A DNA stretch of 64,000 bases from Mycobacterium sp. 852014-50255_SCH5639931 (lineage in GTDB: Bacteria > Actinomycetota > Actinomycetes > Mycobacteriales > Mycobacteriaceae): positions 1 to 64,000 of the forward strand of contig NZ_LZSV01000016.1 of the NCBI RefSeq assembly GCF_001665605.1. The letters are read 5' to 3'. The translations under genes and the position numbers were made by a program. The notes under the pieces are model-generated. The model did not search any database. It was not told where the DNA came from and saw only the letters and a program-made list of their open reading frames with translations. Positions 30,727-40,739 of the stretch are shown in pieces (position 1 is the first letter of the stretch; each line of letters starts with the position of its first letter).

Positions 30727-32757
30727 TCAGTCCGCGTGGGAGGGCTTCGGCGTGTCGCGCCGCGACAGCTCGGCGAGCATCGCGTTGTAGGCGACCAGCT
30801 CGGCGTCGTCGTCGCGGTCGGCGGCGCGGTCCAACCGCCGGGCGGTGCGGTCGTCACTGCGCGCCCACTGCACCAGCAGCGCCAGCATCACGATCACCAG
30901 GGGCAGCTCCCCCGCCGCCCAGGCGATGCCCCCACCCAACCGCTGGTCACCGAGCAGGTCGGTGTGCCAGGTCAAACCGAGCGAGCGATAGTAGTCGGCG
31001 CCGAGCACCCTGCGGGTGCCCATCAGCACCACCCCGAAGAACGCGTGCAGCGGCAACGACGCGAACACCACGCCCACCTTTGCCAGCGGCGGGATCGGGC
31101 GCGGCGTGGGGTCGACCCCGATGACGATCCAGTAGAAGAGGTAGCCGCTGAGCAGGAAGTGCAGGTTCATCGCCAGGTGCCCCGCATGACTGCCCACGGC
31201 GTCGTCGAACAGGCTCGACAGGTACAGCCCGTAGAAGCCGGCGACGAAGAGCACGGTGGCCACGACCGGGTTGGTGAGGAACCGCGACAGCCGGCTGTGC
31301 AGGGCGGCCAACAGCCATTCCCGCATACCGGGCGGGTCGTCGCGCCCGGCGGCGGGCAACGCCCGCAGGGCCAGGCTCACCGGGGCGCCCAGCACCAGCA
31401 GGATCGGCACCAGCATCGACAGGCCCATGTGGGCGACCATGTGCACGCTGAACATCGCCGGCATGTAGCGACCGACCCCCGAGGACGTGACGAACAGCAG
31501 CGCCAGGCAGCCGAGCAGCCAGGCCACGGTCCGCCCCGGCGGCCAGGCGTCACCGCGGCGGCGCAGGCGGACCACGGCGGCCACATAGAGGGCGGCGAAG
31601 ACGATGGCGGCGCTGCCGAAGATCAAGTCGAAGCGCCAGTCGAACAGGATCCGCGCCGGGGTCGGCGGACCGTTGAAGTCGTAGCCGATCTCGGCTTCGG
31701 GAATCGAGGGCAGCCGGCTCGGCGGCGGTGGTGGTGGGGTGCGGCCCAGCCCGACGGCGACGCCGAAGGTGAGGCCGAAGACCGCGGCCTCGGCGAGCGC
31801 CAGCCGGAGCAGGGCGCGGCGCGCCTCCGGCTGAGCCGGTCGCGCTTGCAAACCGGCGACCGACGAGCGCCGTTGGCGCCAGCCGATCACCCCGAGCACG
31901 CACAATGCGACGAACTTGCCGACGACCAGTCGGCCGTAGTCGGTGGTCAGCAGGTCGCCCAGCGGGACGCGCACCGCGGCGTTCACCAGACCGCTGAGCG
32001 CCATCGCGACCCAGCACCACAGCGCGATTGCGGAGAACCGCCGCGCCGCCAGGGCGACGTGCCCGCCGCCGCGCAGCCCGTAGGCGGTCAACGCCAGCAG
32101 GCCGCCGGCCCACAGGCCCGCGGCGACGAGGTGGATCAGCAGGCTGTTGGTCGCCAGGTCGTGTGAACCGCCCGCCGACGAATGGCCGGTCAGCCCGAGC
32201 GGGATGAGCGTCAGCAGCGACCCGGCGAACAGCAGCGGCGTCCACGACCAGCGCAGCACCGAGAGGCTGGCCAGCATCACCAGCGCGGCCAGCGCCGCGG
32301 TCCAGCGCCACGCGGAGGCGGTGGTGACCAGGCCGGCGATCGACCAGATCCGCACCGGGTTCAGAAGCGCGACCAACGGGCGGCCCGACACGTCGGAAAT
32401 GGTCAGCGGAACCAGCAGCGCCGCACACGCCGCCCAGACACCCGACGCCACGGTCCCCAGGCGAAGCGCCCGGTACCCGTCGGCGTCCAGGACGCCGCTG
32501 CGTTGCGGCGGCACCAGAAACGCCGCGAACAGGAACGACCCGACGGCCAGCACCGCGGCGATCTCCCCCGCCGCCCGGACGAGCGGTAGCCCCAGCGTGG
32601 TTGCCGGACCCGGGTTCGGCAAACCCGTGGCGGTCAGCGCGTCGGCCAGGGAGAGCGCCCCGATACCGGCCGCCGTGCAGCCCGCCAGCAGCGCGACACC
32701 GACCAGCAGCGGCCACACCCGCGCGCGGGGTGGCGTCACCGACCGATCGACCGTCAT
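30727..32757 (-). CDS. CopD/CtaG-type fusion membrane protein
   Basis: Protein of 676 residues with about fourteen hydrophobic segments. The N-terminal half (about 1-330) resembles CopD copper-resistance proteins. The C-terminal half (about 390-650) resembles CtaG/caa3 cytochrome oxidase assembly proteins, with conserved HMVAHMGLSML and HAGHLAMNLHFLLSGY His motifs for copper. M. tuberculosis has such a fusion (Rv0102) at a different locus; here it lies between ssbB and plsB2. The ATG at 32757 is six bases after a -10 element, so the mRNA is probably leaderless. It may move copper to an oxidase. Confidence 0.85.
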   Translation of the reverse strand: MTVDRSVTPPRARVWPLLVGVALLAGCTAAGIGALSLADALTATGLPNPGPATTLGLPLVRAAGEIAAVLAVGSFLFAAFLVPPQRSGVLDADGYRALRLGTVASGVWAACAALLVPLTISDVSGRPLVALLNPVRIWSIAGLVTTASAWRWTAALAALVMLASLSVLRWSWTPLLFAGSLLTLIPLGLTGHSSAGGSHDLATNSLLIHLVAAGLWAGGLLALTAYGLRGGGHVALAARRFSAIALWCWVAMALSGLVNAAVRVPLGDLLTTDYGRLVVGKFVALCVLGVIGWRQRRSSVAGLQARPAQPEARRALLRLALAEAAVFGLTFGVAVGLGRTPPPPPPSRLPSIPEAEIGYDFNGPPTPARILFDWRFDLIFGSAAIVFAALYVAAVVRLRRRGDAWPPGRTVAWLLGCLALLFVTSSGVGRYMPAMFSVHMVAHMGLSMLVPILLVLGAPVSLALRALPAAGRDDPPGMREWLLAALHSRLSRFLTNPVVATVLFVAGFYGLYLSSLFDDAVGSHAGHLAMNLHFLLSGYLFYWIVIGVDPTPRPIPPLAKVGVVFASLPLHAFFGVVLMGTRRVLGADYYRSLGLTWHTDLLGDQRLGGGIAWAAGELPLVIVMLALLVQWARSDDRTARRLDRAADRDDDAELVAYNAMLAELSRRDTPKPSHAD

Positions 32758-32769
32758 ACAGCCAGGGTA
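32758..32769 (-). promoter_or_regulatory. -10 element of the leaderless CopD/CtaG transcript
   Basis: TACCCT on the minus strand (32769-32764), six bases, then the ATG at 32757. Confidence 0.55.
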
Positions 32770-32786
32770 TGGGCCCCTACCGGGGA

Positions 32787-35138
32787 CTACCGAGCCAGGC
32801 GCTCCCGACGTGCCTTGACCTCGCGGGCGACGAACTGGCCGCGCGCTATCCGCCCGACGTAATCCGAATCCCGCAGAATGTCCCGCAGCTCCCCCCGAAA
32901 AGCGGCCCGACGTTCGGCGAGGTCCGGCGCGGGCGCGATGAGATCCTGGTCGACGACGACCTGATAGGCCGTGGCGAACAACAGCGTCGACACCGATTCG
33001 CTGCTGCGGACCCGGGTTTGCGCCACGTATTGGCGGCCTACGCCGAGCGCCGACTCGGTGAGGTCCTTCTGGCCGACGTCGGCCGGCGCATCCCGCAGCA
33101 CGTCGGCGACGATCTCGTAGGCCTCGAAGAACACCCTCAGCATCGCGTCCGCCATCAGCGGACGCTTGGCGAACAGCAGCGCGTCGATCTCCTCGCCGCC
33201 GGCGCTGACGTGGGCTTCCCAATCGTCGTGCCAAGCCAGCTCTTCGGCGATGTTGTCCCGGAACGCCGCCGAGTCCGCGAAGTAGAAGTCGAACTTGAGC
33301 AGGTCGCGCAGCCGCATCGCCTGTTCCCAGAAGGCGCGCATCCGGTCGCCCTCGGCGTGCCGGGCATGCGCCAGCGCCAATTCGACGATCGAGGTCTCCA
33401 GGAAGGCATGGATCAGCGAGTTGCGGTAAAACGCGGCCGCGTGTTGCTCGTCGGGGGCGATGTGCCACACCGGTTCCCGGCCACCGTCGACCCGGGTGAT
33501 CGGGTGCCCGTTGGACAACGCGTCGACCGCCGCTCGAACACCGGCGCGCGAGCGCAGCCGCAGCGCACTCGTCGACATCGGGTTCTGTTTGCGTTCCAGA
33601 TAGTCGAGCGAGTCCTGCAGGGTGTGGTGCAGCTGATCGAGCGTCAACGCCGCGCCGCGAGTGGTGAGCAGCAACGCGCACACCAGGCCCGTCGCCGTCA
33701 CGGGTGTCGCCTGCAGTATCCGCCACGCGACCTCGAACGACATCTTCTGCAGCGCAAGCCGTTTGGCGTCCTGGTCGTGAGTCAGCGTGCCGTGCGTCGG
33801 GCCCAGGTACTGGCGCATCGAAACGGCCTCCGGGAAGCGGACGTAGATCTTGCCGTAGTTGCGTTCGCCCTGCGCCCTGATGAAGTTGTACAGCCAGCCA
33901 ACGCCTTCGGGCGTCTTCTCCCCGCCGCGGGCGTAGGCCGCGTACTCGGCGATCTCGTGCAACTGGTCGAAGCTGATGGACACCGGCTGCAGCAGGATGT
34001 CTTCACTGCGGCCGTCCAGGTACGCGTCCGCGACGTAGGCCAGCAGGCCGAGCTTTGGCGGCAACATCTTGCCCGTGCGCGAGCGCGTGCCCTCGATGGA
34101 CCAACTCAGGTTGAACCGCTTTTCGACGATGTACCCGACGTATTCGCGGAGAACATATTTGTAGAGCGGGTTTTCGCCGATGTTGCGGCGAATGAAGATG
34201 ACACCGGACCGGCGCAGCAACGGGCCCATCGCGCCGAACGACAGGTTGATGCCGGCGAACACATGCACGGGCGGCAGCCGATTCTCCTGCATCGCCACCG
34301 GCACCACCGCGCCGTCGATGTAGGAGCGATGCGAGAACAGCAGCACCGCCGGATGGGTCTCCAGGGCGGCGCGCATCGCCGCGACCTGATATCCGTCGTA
34401 GTCGATCTCCGGATCGAATCCGCGGCTCAGCATCCTGCCCAGGACGGAAACGAGGTCGACGGACACCCGGCTCCAGCCGGTGGAGAGTTCGTCGAGCATC
34501 TCACCCGCTTCGTCGACGGTCGCGCCGGGGATCTTCTTGAGCCCGGCACGAAATCGGCTGGACTCCAAGATCTCCGGCTTTACCAGGCGCGGAGACTTGT
34601 ACTGCGGCCCCAGGATCCGATACTCGACGCGTTCCAGCGCCAGCAGCGCGCGCCGGATGACGAATCGGGCGAAGTCGCTTTCATTCTCGCCAACGGTGAT
34701 GTCGCGCCACTGCTCGCGCAGTTCGGAAACTTTCGCGGGTTCGCCGGCCACCACCCGCGCCCGCTGGGGAGCGTTGCGCATGATCTGCAGTTGCCGACGT
34801 TCGTTGGGGTGGTAGGGATCTCGCCCCGGTAGCAGGCCGGCCAGCTTGGCGATTCTGCCGCGATCCGGTGGGGGCAGCCAGAACACCCGCACCGGGACGA
34901 TGGAACGGTCGTCGCCGCCGCCTGCCTCGAGCTGCTCGATCAACGCGGTCAGCGCGTCGCGGGCCGCGGTGGGCGGCGGGAGTTCCAGCACGTCGAATGT
35001 CGCCTCGGGCTTATCCGCGCGCTGTTGAGCCATCCAGGCCGTCATCAGTTCCCGCTCTACCGGCGAGGCCATGGACGCCAACACCAGCGAGTCTTGGCCG
35101 GTGAGGACCGCGGTGGTATCCGCGGCCGCTTCGGTCAC
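32787..35138 (-). CDS. plsB2: Glycerol-3-phosphate acyltransferase PlsB2
   Basis: Protein of 783 residues that acylates glycerol-3-phosphate to lysophosphatidate, the first step of phospholipid and triacylglycerol synthesis. The acyltransferase boxes are seen in order: HRSYIDG (H-x4-D), [19 protein letters not shown] and an [12 protein letters not shown] block. The N-terminal 200 residues are family-specific. The GTG start overlaps the plsC stop (GTGA), so it is translationally coupled to plsC, which performs the next step. The gene ends 30 bases before the CopD/CtaG start. Confidence 0.95.
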   Translation of the reverse strand: MTEAAADTTAVLTGQDSLVLASMASPVERELMTAWMAQQRADKPEATFDVLELPPPTAARDALTALIEQLEAGGGDDRSIVPVRVFWLPPPDRGRIAKLAGLLPGRDPYHPNERRQLQIMRNAPQRARVVAGEPAKVSELREQWRDITVGENESDFARFVIRRALLALERVEYRILGPQYKSPRLVKPEILESSRFRAGLKKIPGATVDEAGEMLDELSTGWSRVSVDLVSVLGRMLSRGFDPEIDYDGYQVAAMRAALETHPAVLLFSHRSYIDGAVVPVAMQENRLPPVHVFAGINLSFGAMGPLLRRSGVIFIRRNIGENPLYKYVLREYVGYIVEKRFNLSWSIEGTRSRTGKMLPPKLGLLAYVADAYLDGRSEDILLQPVSISFDQLHEIAEYAAYARGGEKTPEGVGWLYNFIRAQGERNYGKIYVRFPEAVSMRQYLGPTHGTLTHDQDAKRLALQKMSFEVAWRILQATPVTATGLVCALLLTTRGAALTLDQLHHTLQDSLDYLERKQNPMSTSALRLRSRAGVRAAVDALSNGHPITRVDGGREPVWHIAPDEQHAAAFYRNSLIHAFLETSIVELALAHARHAEGDRMRAFWEQAMRLRDLLKFDFYFADSAAFRDNIAEELAWHDDWEAHVSAGGEEIDALLFAKRPLMADAMLRVFFEAYEIVADVLRDAPADVGQKDLTESALGVGRQYVAQTRVRSSESVSTLLFATAYQVVVDQDLIAPAPDLAERRAAFRGELRDILRDSDYVGRIARGQFVAREVKARRERLAR

Positions 35139-36877
35139 GGCCGCCCTTCGGGCGCGGATTCCGGCGGCTCCGCGCCGGCGGCGGACTCGGCGGGCCCGTG
35201 TGCCTCACCGTCTTTGAGGGCGGCCTGGGATTCATGGGGATTCGCCTTGGCGGGCTTGGCTTTCGAGGCGGCCTTCTTCGGCGCGGCCTTCTTCGCCGGT
35301 GCTTTCGAGACGGCCTTAGCCGCAGTTTTTTTCGCGGGGGCCTTCGCCTTCTTCGCCGCCTTGTTCTCGGCATATATACCGACCTGGGGCAGCTCGTCGA
35401 TCGGCCAGTTGGCCAGCGTGTCCAGATACAGCTGGCGAACCTCGGCGATGCGCTCCGAGAGGTTCTCGACGGTCCAGTCCTGCACCGAGATCGGCGGAAA
35501 GACGGCGATATCCACGGTACCGGGATTGACTACGGTGGAGTTGCGGGCGGCGACGATTTCCGCGTTGCGGATCACGATCGGGACGATCGGGATGCCGGCC
35601 GCCATGGCCAGGCGGAACGGCCCCTTCTTGAAGGGCCCGACTTCGGTGGTGTCGACGCGGGTGCCTTCCGGCGCGATCACGATCGACAGTCCCCTCCGCG
35701 CCCGGTCTTCGATCTCGTGCATCGTCTCCACCGCGGCGACGGGGTCGTCCCGGTCGATGAAGACGCCGTCGAGCAGCTTGCCGAGCGTGCCCATGATCGG
35801 GTCTTTCTTCAGCTCCTTCTTGCCCACGCCGATCCAATTGTCGCGCACCAGCGCGCCGGCGATGACCGGGTCAACCTGGTTGCGGTGATTGAAGATGAAC
35901 ACCGCCGGTCGCTGCGCGGTCAGGTTCTCCTGACCGATGACGTTGAGCTGCACCCCGGCGATCGCCAGCGACAGCTGCGAGAAGGTCGAGGTGAAGAAGT
36001 TGACCCCGCGCCGCCGGTTGCGGGTCAGCACGCCGATGCCCACGGCGCCGGCGGCGACGGGGAACATCGAGCCGAACCCGGCGAGGGTGCGGATCTGCCG
36101 GCGCAGGCCCACCGGACCGCGGCTGCTGAACCGCAGGATCGGCCAGCCTCGGCGTTTGGCCACGGCGGCCATCTTGCCCTCGGGATTGGTTGGGCGCGGG
36201 TTGCCGACCAGGTACATCAGGGCGACGTCCTCGTCCCCGTCGGCGTAGAAGTAGCTGTCCTTCAGGTCGATGCCGTTCTCGGCGGCAAACCGTTGCACCG
36301 CAGCAGCTTTGCCGGGACCCCACAGGATCGGCTTCTGCACACCGCCAGTGAGTATTCCGTCTTCCGTGGTCTCGAACTTGTTGGTGAGCATGTTCGAGAT
36401 GCCCAGGAACCGCGCCACCGGGTTGACCTGGATGGTCAGCGCCGACGAGCTCAGCACCACGGTATGCCCGCGAGCCACGTGCGCCCGCACCAGCTCGCGC
36501 ATCTCCGGGTAGATCCGCGACTCGATCCGCTGCACGAACAGCCGCTCGCCGATCTCCTCCAGGTCGTCCAGCAGGCGGCCGGCCAACGCGGCGGCGGCCT
36601 TGCCGATGAGGTCCTCGAACTCGATGCGCCCGAGCGTGTGGCTCAGGCCGGCCTGGACCATGCCGAGCAGCTCACCCACGCCCATGTCACGGCGCAGCAG
36701 TCGCTCCTGGGTGAGAATCACCGCCGTGAAGCCGGCCACCAGCGTCCCGTCGAGGTCGAAGAACGCCCCGATCTTCGGACCCGGTGGGCTGGCCATGATT
36801 TCGGCGACCGAGCCCGGCAAGCGCATGTCCGACCCGGCCGCTCCGCGCTCGTCTCCCTGGTCCTTGGCGGCGCTCAT
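35135..36877 (-). CDS. plsC: Bifunctional HAD-IB hydrolase / 1-acylglycerol-3-phosphate acyltransferase PlsC
   Basis: Protein of 580 residues. Residues about 35-270 form a phosphoserine-phosphatase-like HAD domain ([24 protein letters not shown]). Residues about 300-510 form a PlsC acyltransferase domain (NHRNQVDP and APEGTRV). The last 75 residues are a Lys/Ala/Pro-rich basic tail with PAKKA repeats. It makes phosphatidate from lysophosphatidate and may also dephosphorylate a lipid intermediate. The ATG at 36877 overlaps the stop of the WS/DGAT gene (ATGA) and gives the same length as the M. tuberculosis protein. Confidence 0.94.
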   Translation of the reverse strand: MSAAKDQGDERGAAGSDMRLPGSVAEIMASPPGPKIGAFFDLDGTLVAGFTAVILTQERLLRRDMGVGELLGMVQAGLSHTLGRIEFEDLIGKAAAALAGRLLDDLEEIGERLFVQRIESRIYPEMRELVRAHVARGHTVVLSSSALTIQVNPVARFLGISNMLTNKFETTEDGILTGGVQKPILWGPGKAAAVQRFAAENGIDLKDSYFYADGDEDVALMYLVGNPRPTNPEGKMAAVAKRRGWPILRFSSRGPVGLRRQIRTLAGFGSMFPVAAGAVGIGVLTRNRRRGVNFFTSTFSQLSLAIAGVQLNVIGQENLTAQRPAVFIFNHRNQVDPVIAGALVRDNWIGVGKKELKKDPIMGTLGKLLDGVFIDRDDPVAAVETMHEIEDRARRGLSIVIAPEGTRVDTTEVGPFKKGPFRLAMAAGIPIVPIVIRNAEIVAARNSTVVNPGTVDIAVFPPISVQDWTVENLSERIAEVRQLYLDTLANWPIDELPQVGIYAENKAAKKAKAPAKKTAAKAVSKAPAKKAAPKKAASKAKPAKANPHESQAALKDGEAHGPAESAAGAEPPESAPEGRP

Positions 36878-38343
36878 GAGCCCGACACCGCCCGTGCCGA
36901 AGTCGCCGGTTCGGTGAACGAGGCGGGCACCGCGTGGGGTGCCCCCTCGCCGGCCAGCGCCAGAATTTCGTCGAAGCCCTCCAGCAGGCATTGAGCGAAC
37001 AGTGGCTCGTTGCGCACCGACGCCCTGTCATAGCGCACGGTGATGGTGCACCACCCGCCCCGCGAGATCAACACCACCATCATCGCCACCCCCGGTAACG
37101 GACCGATCCCGTACTGCCGCAACACCTTTGCGCCGGCGATGTAGGTGTCTCCGGGGTACACCGGGACGTTGCTGGCCTGCACGTCGGAGCCGATCACCGA
37201 GCCGGTGAGCCCCTCAAGCACCGCGGTCGGCAGGACGCTGAGCAGTGGTGCGACCGAACCGATGATGTTCATCGCGGGCTCGTCGCGGCGCTGCGTCATC
37301 TGCGCGCGGATCTTCTTCATCCGCGAAACCGGGTCGACGGTACCCACGGGCGCGGCCAGGTTGACCCCGGTGAACCGGTTGCCGCCCGCCGTGTCGGCCT
37401 CGGCCCGCAGGCTCACCGGCACCGCCATCGGCAGCGTGCCGATCGGCACGCCGAGCGCCTCGTGGTAGCGCCGCAGGGCGCCGCACAAGCCGGCGAGGTA
37501 GGCGTCGTTGATCGATCCGCCGCCGGCCTTGGCCGCCCGGTGCAGGTCGGAGAGCGGGATGTCGATCGCCTCGGTGCGGGTGGCCAGGCTGCGGCGCCGC
37601 AGCAGCGGAGACGGCTCGGCTGACCGGTTCAGCACCCGCATCCCGGACATGGCATAGCCCACGATCCCGGACACGGTGGACCCCGGTTCCAGGACGGCCC
37701 GTCCGGCCGCCGACACCGCACCGGCCACCGCACTCACGACACCGCCGACCACGGCGGTGGGCAGGTGGTTAATGCCTTGCCGCATCAGGTCATTGGGCGT
37801 GAGGTCCTGCGGGATGGGCAGCGGGGGCGTCGGCTTGGAAGGCGGATCGCGCTCCAGGTCGTAGATTTCCGCGAACATCTGCACACCGCCGACGCCGTCG
37901 GTGACCGCGTGGCTGACGTGCAGCAGCGTGGCGGCTTTGCCGTCGGCCAGACCCTCCACCAGGGTGGCCGTCCACAGCGGACGGGAAATGTCCATGGGCG
38001 ACTGCAGGATCACCTCGGCGAGGTTGAAGACGTCGCGCAGTGTGCCGGGTTCGGCCACCCGCATCCGGCGCACGTGGAACTCGAGGTTGAAATCGGGATC
38101 CACCACCCAGCGCGGCGACGCGGTCGGCAGGGTCGGCACGACAACCTTCTGGCGCAGCCGTAACACCCGTCGGGAAGCGTTCTCGAATCGGGTCAGGAAC
38201 TCATCCCAGTCCGGCGTGGTGTCGAGAAGTTCCAGCGCCATGATCCCCGACCGAGTCCGGGGATTCGCTTCACCACGATGCATCAGATAGTCGACCGGTC
38301 CAAGTTGGTCGGACAATTTCACGACCTCGACGGACTCAGTCAT
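36874..38343 (-). CDS. Wax ester synthase/diacylglycerol acyltransferase (WS/DGAT family, Rv2484c homologue)
   Basis: Protein of 489 residues. The condensation-type active-site motif is HVSHAVTDG (142-150). The canonical HHxxxDG has Ser at the first His, while the second, catalytic His145 and Asp149-Gly150 are kept. The family C-terminal PLW region (RPLWTATLVEG) and N-rich SNVPVYPG motif are present. It probably acylates diacylglycerol or fatty alcohols for storage lipid. It is the first of a coupled trio with plsC and plsB2, linking phosphatidate synthesis to triacylglycerol. GGAGGACC precedes the ATG. Confidence 0.9.
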   Translation of the reverse strand: MTESVEVVKLSDQLGPVDYLMHRGEANPRTRSGIMALELLDTTPDWDEFLTRFENASRRVLRLRQKVVVPTLPTASPRWVVDPDFNLEFHVRRMRVAEPGTLRDVFNLAEVILQSPMDISRPLWTATLVEGLADGKAATLLHVSHAVTDGVGGVQMFAEIYDLERDPPSKPTPPLPIPQDLTPNDLMRQGINHLPTAVVGGVVSAVAGAVSAAGRAVLEPGSTVSGIVGYAMSGMRVLNRSAEPSPLLRRRSLATRTEAIDIPLSDLHRAAKAGGGSINDAYLAGLCGALRRYHEALGVPIGTLPMAVPVSLRAEADTAGGNRFTGVNLAAPVGTVDPVSRMKKIRAQMTQRRDEPAMNIIGSVAPLLSVLPTAVLEGLTGSVIGSDVQASNVPVYPGDTYIAGAKVLRQYGIGPLPGVAMMVVLISRGGWCTITVRYDRASVRNEPLFAQCLLEGFDEILALAGEGAPHAVPASFTEPATSARAVSGS

Positions 38344-38493
38344 GGTCCTCCGCCCGACGCGCCAGCCCTGTCACCGTCGATCAAGCCTCCTGCCTCGGCC
38401 CCGCCAACCCCATAGCCAACACAACGCTAGTCGGGTTGCCGCGCTGGTGAAAGGAGCGGCCGGACCGCGGCGCCGGTGACCGAGGGCCCGGGC

Positions 38494-39741
38494 TCAGCTG
38501 GCCGACGTGGCTGCCAGCTGGTCCAAGTCCAGCAGGGAGTTGACGCGCCGGCCATAGATGACGCCCAAGAAATCGGCGACGGCGTCGGCGGCCAGCCGTG
38601 ATCGAACCGTGGAGAGGATGTCGAACGCGTGGTGCGCATTGGCGAGCTCCGCGTGGGCCACCGTGGCAGCGCCGGTCGCGCGCAACGCCGCGCAGAAGCC
38701 CCGGGCCTGGCCACTGGGAACCAACTCGTCCTTCTCGCCGTGCAGCACGAAGAAGGGCGGCGCGTCGCTGTGCACGTAGGTAACCGGTGACGCCGCCCTG
38801 AACCGCTCGGGCTTGTCGGCGTAGCGGGCCTTCACGACGAACTGCTCGAGGAACGGCACCATCAAGTCGTGCATGTTCTCGAAATCGGTGAAGTCGTAAA
38901 CGCCGTAATAGGGCGCGACGGCCTGAACCGTCGTGTCGGCGCCTTCGAATCCGGGTTGGAACGCCGGGTCGTTCGGGGTGAGCGCGGCCAGGGAGGCCAG
39001 GTGTCCGCCGGCCGAGCCGCCGGTGATCGCGATGAAGTCGGGATCACCCCCGTAGTCGGCGATGTTTTGGCGGACCCACGCGATCGCCCTCTTAACGTCG
39101 ATGAGGTGCGCGGGAAACGTCGAACGTGGGCTCTTGCAGTAGTTGATCGAGACGCAGATCCAGCCGAGTTCGGCCATGCGGCTCATCAGCGTGTAGGCCT
39201 GCACTCGTTTGTCGCCGACCGTCCACGCCCCGCCGGGGACCTGGATCAGCACCGGCGCCCGCCGCCCCGGCGCCAGGTCATGGCGGCGCCAGATGTCGAG
39301 CAGGTTGTCGCGCCCACCCGGACCGTAGGAGATGTTTGACGTCTGCGCCGCGTACCGGCGATGCGGCCCTGGCCTGTTCAACATGCCGCTGCGCGGCGCG
39401 CAGACCGGCTTGATGCTGGTCGGGTGGCACACCTGCTCGCGGAAGTCCGGACCGAACGACTCCTCGAGCGCGGCGGTCAGCGCCCTATCCGCCCGCTGCG
39501 CCGCCCAGGATGTGCCGACGCGGCCGATGGACGGGTGCGCAACCCGCGACAACGCGTGCCCGGTCACGACGTGCGGTGGAAACTCCGTCGAAAGCCAGCC
39601 CACGAGGCAGCCCAGCGCCAATGGCGACCCCCGCAGCAAAAGGGTGCCGGCCCGGTAGGCATCCATCGCGTCGGCCGCCAGGCGTGCTGCCTGGGTACCA
39701 GCCCAAGAGCACCGTGAAGTCAGGTGCGTGGTCACGCTCAT
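38494..39741 (-). CDS. lipQ: Alpha/beta-hydrolase carboxylesterase LipQ (HSL-like)
   Basis: Protein of 415 residues. The nucleophile elbow is GGSAGG in ITGGSAGGHLAS. The oxyanion-hole motif reads PGGAW rather than the usual HGGGW, and the catalytic His is in NAHHAFD with an Asp in HGEKDELVPS. It is an esterase of the hormone-sensitive-lipase family with unknown substrate. The ATG at 39741 gives MSVTTHLTSRCSW with GAGGGGTGG upstream; the longer frame is discarded. A hydrophobic patch at about 35-50 may be a membrane contact. It lies beside a tRNA-Arg, at the edge of the accessory region. Confidence 0.88.
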   Translation of the reverse strand: MSVTTHLTSRCSWAGTQAARLAADAMDAYRAGTLLLRGSPLALGCLVGWLSTEFPPHVVTGHALSRVAHPSIGRVGTSWAAQRADRALTAALEESFGPDFREQVCHPTSIKPVCAPRSGMLNRPGPHRRYAAQTSNISYGPGGRDNLLDIWRRHDLAPGRRAPVLIQVPGGAWTVGDKRVQAYTLMSRMAELGWICVSINYCKSPRSTFPAHLIDVKRAIAWVRQNIADYGGDPDFIAITGGSAGGHLASLAALTPNDPAFQPGFEGADTTVQAVAPYYGVYDFTDFENMHDLMVPFLEQFVVKARYADKPERFRAASPVTYVHSDAPPFFVLHGEKDELVPSGQARGFCAALRATGAATVAHAELANAHHAFDILSTVRSRLAADAVADFLGVIYGRRVNSLLDLDQLAATSAS

Positions 39742-39910
39742 AGCAACGCCACCCCTCGACGATCTGCACACGCCTCGTTGCGGTAAACGGCCGATTACCG
39801 GCCGGTGTTGTACGTGTGTCGAGGGTCCCAACCATAGCCGATAACCGCGGCGCGGGAACGCTTTTCGCGCGCGTCGCGGCGGCGAGTCGTCTCGCGACAC
39901 GCCGTTGGAA

Positions 39911-39916
39911 TAGACT
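39911..39916 (+). promoter_or_regulatory. Probable -10 element of tRNA-Arg
   Basis: TAGACT fits TANNNT, 12 bases before the mature tRNA. Confidence 0.4.
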
Positions 39917-39928
39917 GACCTGCACATT

Positions 39929-40002
39929 GCCTCCGTAGCTCAGGTGGATAGAGCAAGGGCCTTCTAATCCCTAGGTCGCACGTTCGAGTCGTGCCGGGGG
40001 CA
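39929..40002 (+). tRNA. tRNA-Arg (anticodon TCT)
   Basis: The acceptor GCCTCCG pairs with CGGGGGC (one G-T) and the discriminator is A. The anticodon loop CTTCTAA gives TCT; the inner anticodon stem pair is a C-T mismatch. The T-arm GCACG-TTCGAGT-CGTGC is perfect. CCA is not encoded. It flanks the accessory block and may be its integration site. Confidence 0.95.
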
Positions 40003-40010
40003 CTATCTGG

Positions 40011-40150
40011 TGTGTTTCGGCTGATGCTTTACACCCGGTTTCGGTTGATCCTTGACACTCCACTTGATGAGGGCGTTGAGCGTGGCCGGGCGCGGTACAC
40101 CGCCGTGAGGGCGGTGATGAGTGATGGGTTTGCGTGCGACAGCGCTGCGG
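40011..40150 (-). mobile_element. Probable insertion-sequence remnant
   Basis: Two near-identical 20-base segments (40015-40034 and 40039-40058; pattern TTTCGGYTGATSCTTKACAC, 17 of 20 identical, 24-base period) lie just after the tRNA-Arg. They resemble the terminal repeats of mycobacterial IS elements. The following GTTGAGCGTGGCCGGGC stretch resembles IS-adjacent sequence from memory. No transposase frame remains. Family assignment (IS481/IS3-like) is uncertain. Confidence 0.45.
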
Positions 40151-40163
40151 GTAACCACCCGGG

Positions 40164-40724
40164 GTGCGCGCGGAATCTGTGATTCCTGCAGCTGCGGCCG
40201 CCGTGGCCATTGCCGCATGCTCGTGTCCCACCGGTTCGGCTGACCCCACGTCCGAGAATCCACCGTTCCCGATCGGTCAGATGGGCGTGCCCGTGCATGC
40301 GCGGGCGGCCGGCGGCGCGACCGCCGACATCACTGTCGACAGTGCAACGTGGTTACCGCCGGGGTGCACCTCTCATTTTGCGAATCCGACGTATGGCTCC
40401 GCATGCAGTGTGGTGGAAGTGACTATCACCGGTACGTCCCACCGGTTCTTCCAGTTCGACCAGAACTACATATTCGCCCGATACGGCGGCGGCAGTCAGC
40501 CATGGACCCATCCCGACGATGCGCCCCAGCCGGCAACGTTTGCGGTCGACTACCAGAGGCTCGACAAGATGCCCCCGCTGCAATCGGGCGGCCTTCACGA
40601 CGGGCAGACCGCACATGGATTCGTCGGCTTCGGTATGCCGACGGGAGGCGACCTGTACATCACGATCAACGATCCCGCGCAACACGCTCCCTACACCGAA
40701 GCCGGCTGGATCGTCCACACCTGA
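40164..40724 (+). CDS. Secreted Ig-fold-like protein, possibly MPT63/DUF1942-related
   Basis: Protein of 186 residues. An Ala-rich hydrophobic N-terminus ends at IAAC, a possible lipobox (Cys19), but the n-region carries only one Arg and is short. The mature part is beta-strand-rich with alternating hydrophobics (VEVTITGTSHRFFQFDQNY, GDLYITIND) and resembles the immunoglobulin-like fold of MPT63-type secreted antigens. Two Cys (about 68 and 80) may form a disulfide. An in-frame TAA lies four codons upstream of the GTG start, and no ribosome binding site is visible, so the signal peptide may have been trimmed by the adjacent IS remnant. Confidence 0.6.
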   Translation: MRAESVIPAAAAAVAIAACSCPTGSADPTSENPPFPIGQMGVPVHARAAGGATADITVDSATWLPPGCTSHFANPTYGSACSVVEVTITGTSHRFFQFDQNYIFARYGGGSQPWTHPDDAPQPATFAVDYQRLDKMPPLQSGGLHDGQTAHGFVGFGMPTGGDLYITINDPAQHAPYTEAGWIVHT

Positions 40725-40739
40725 CGCGGGCACCAGGCA

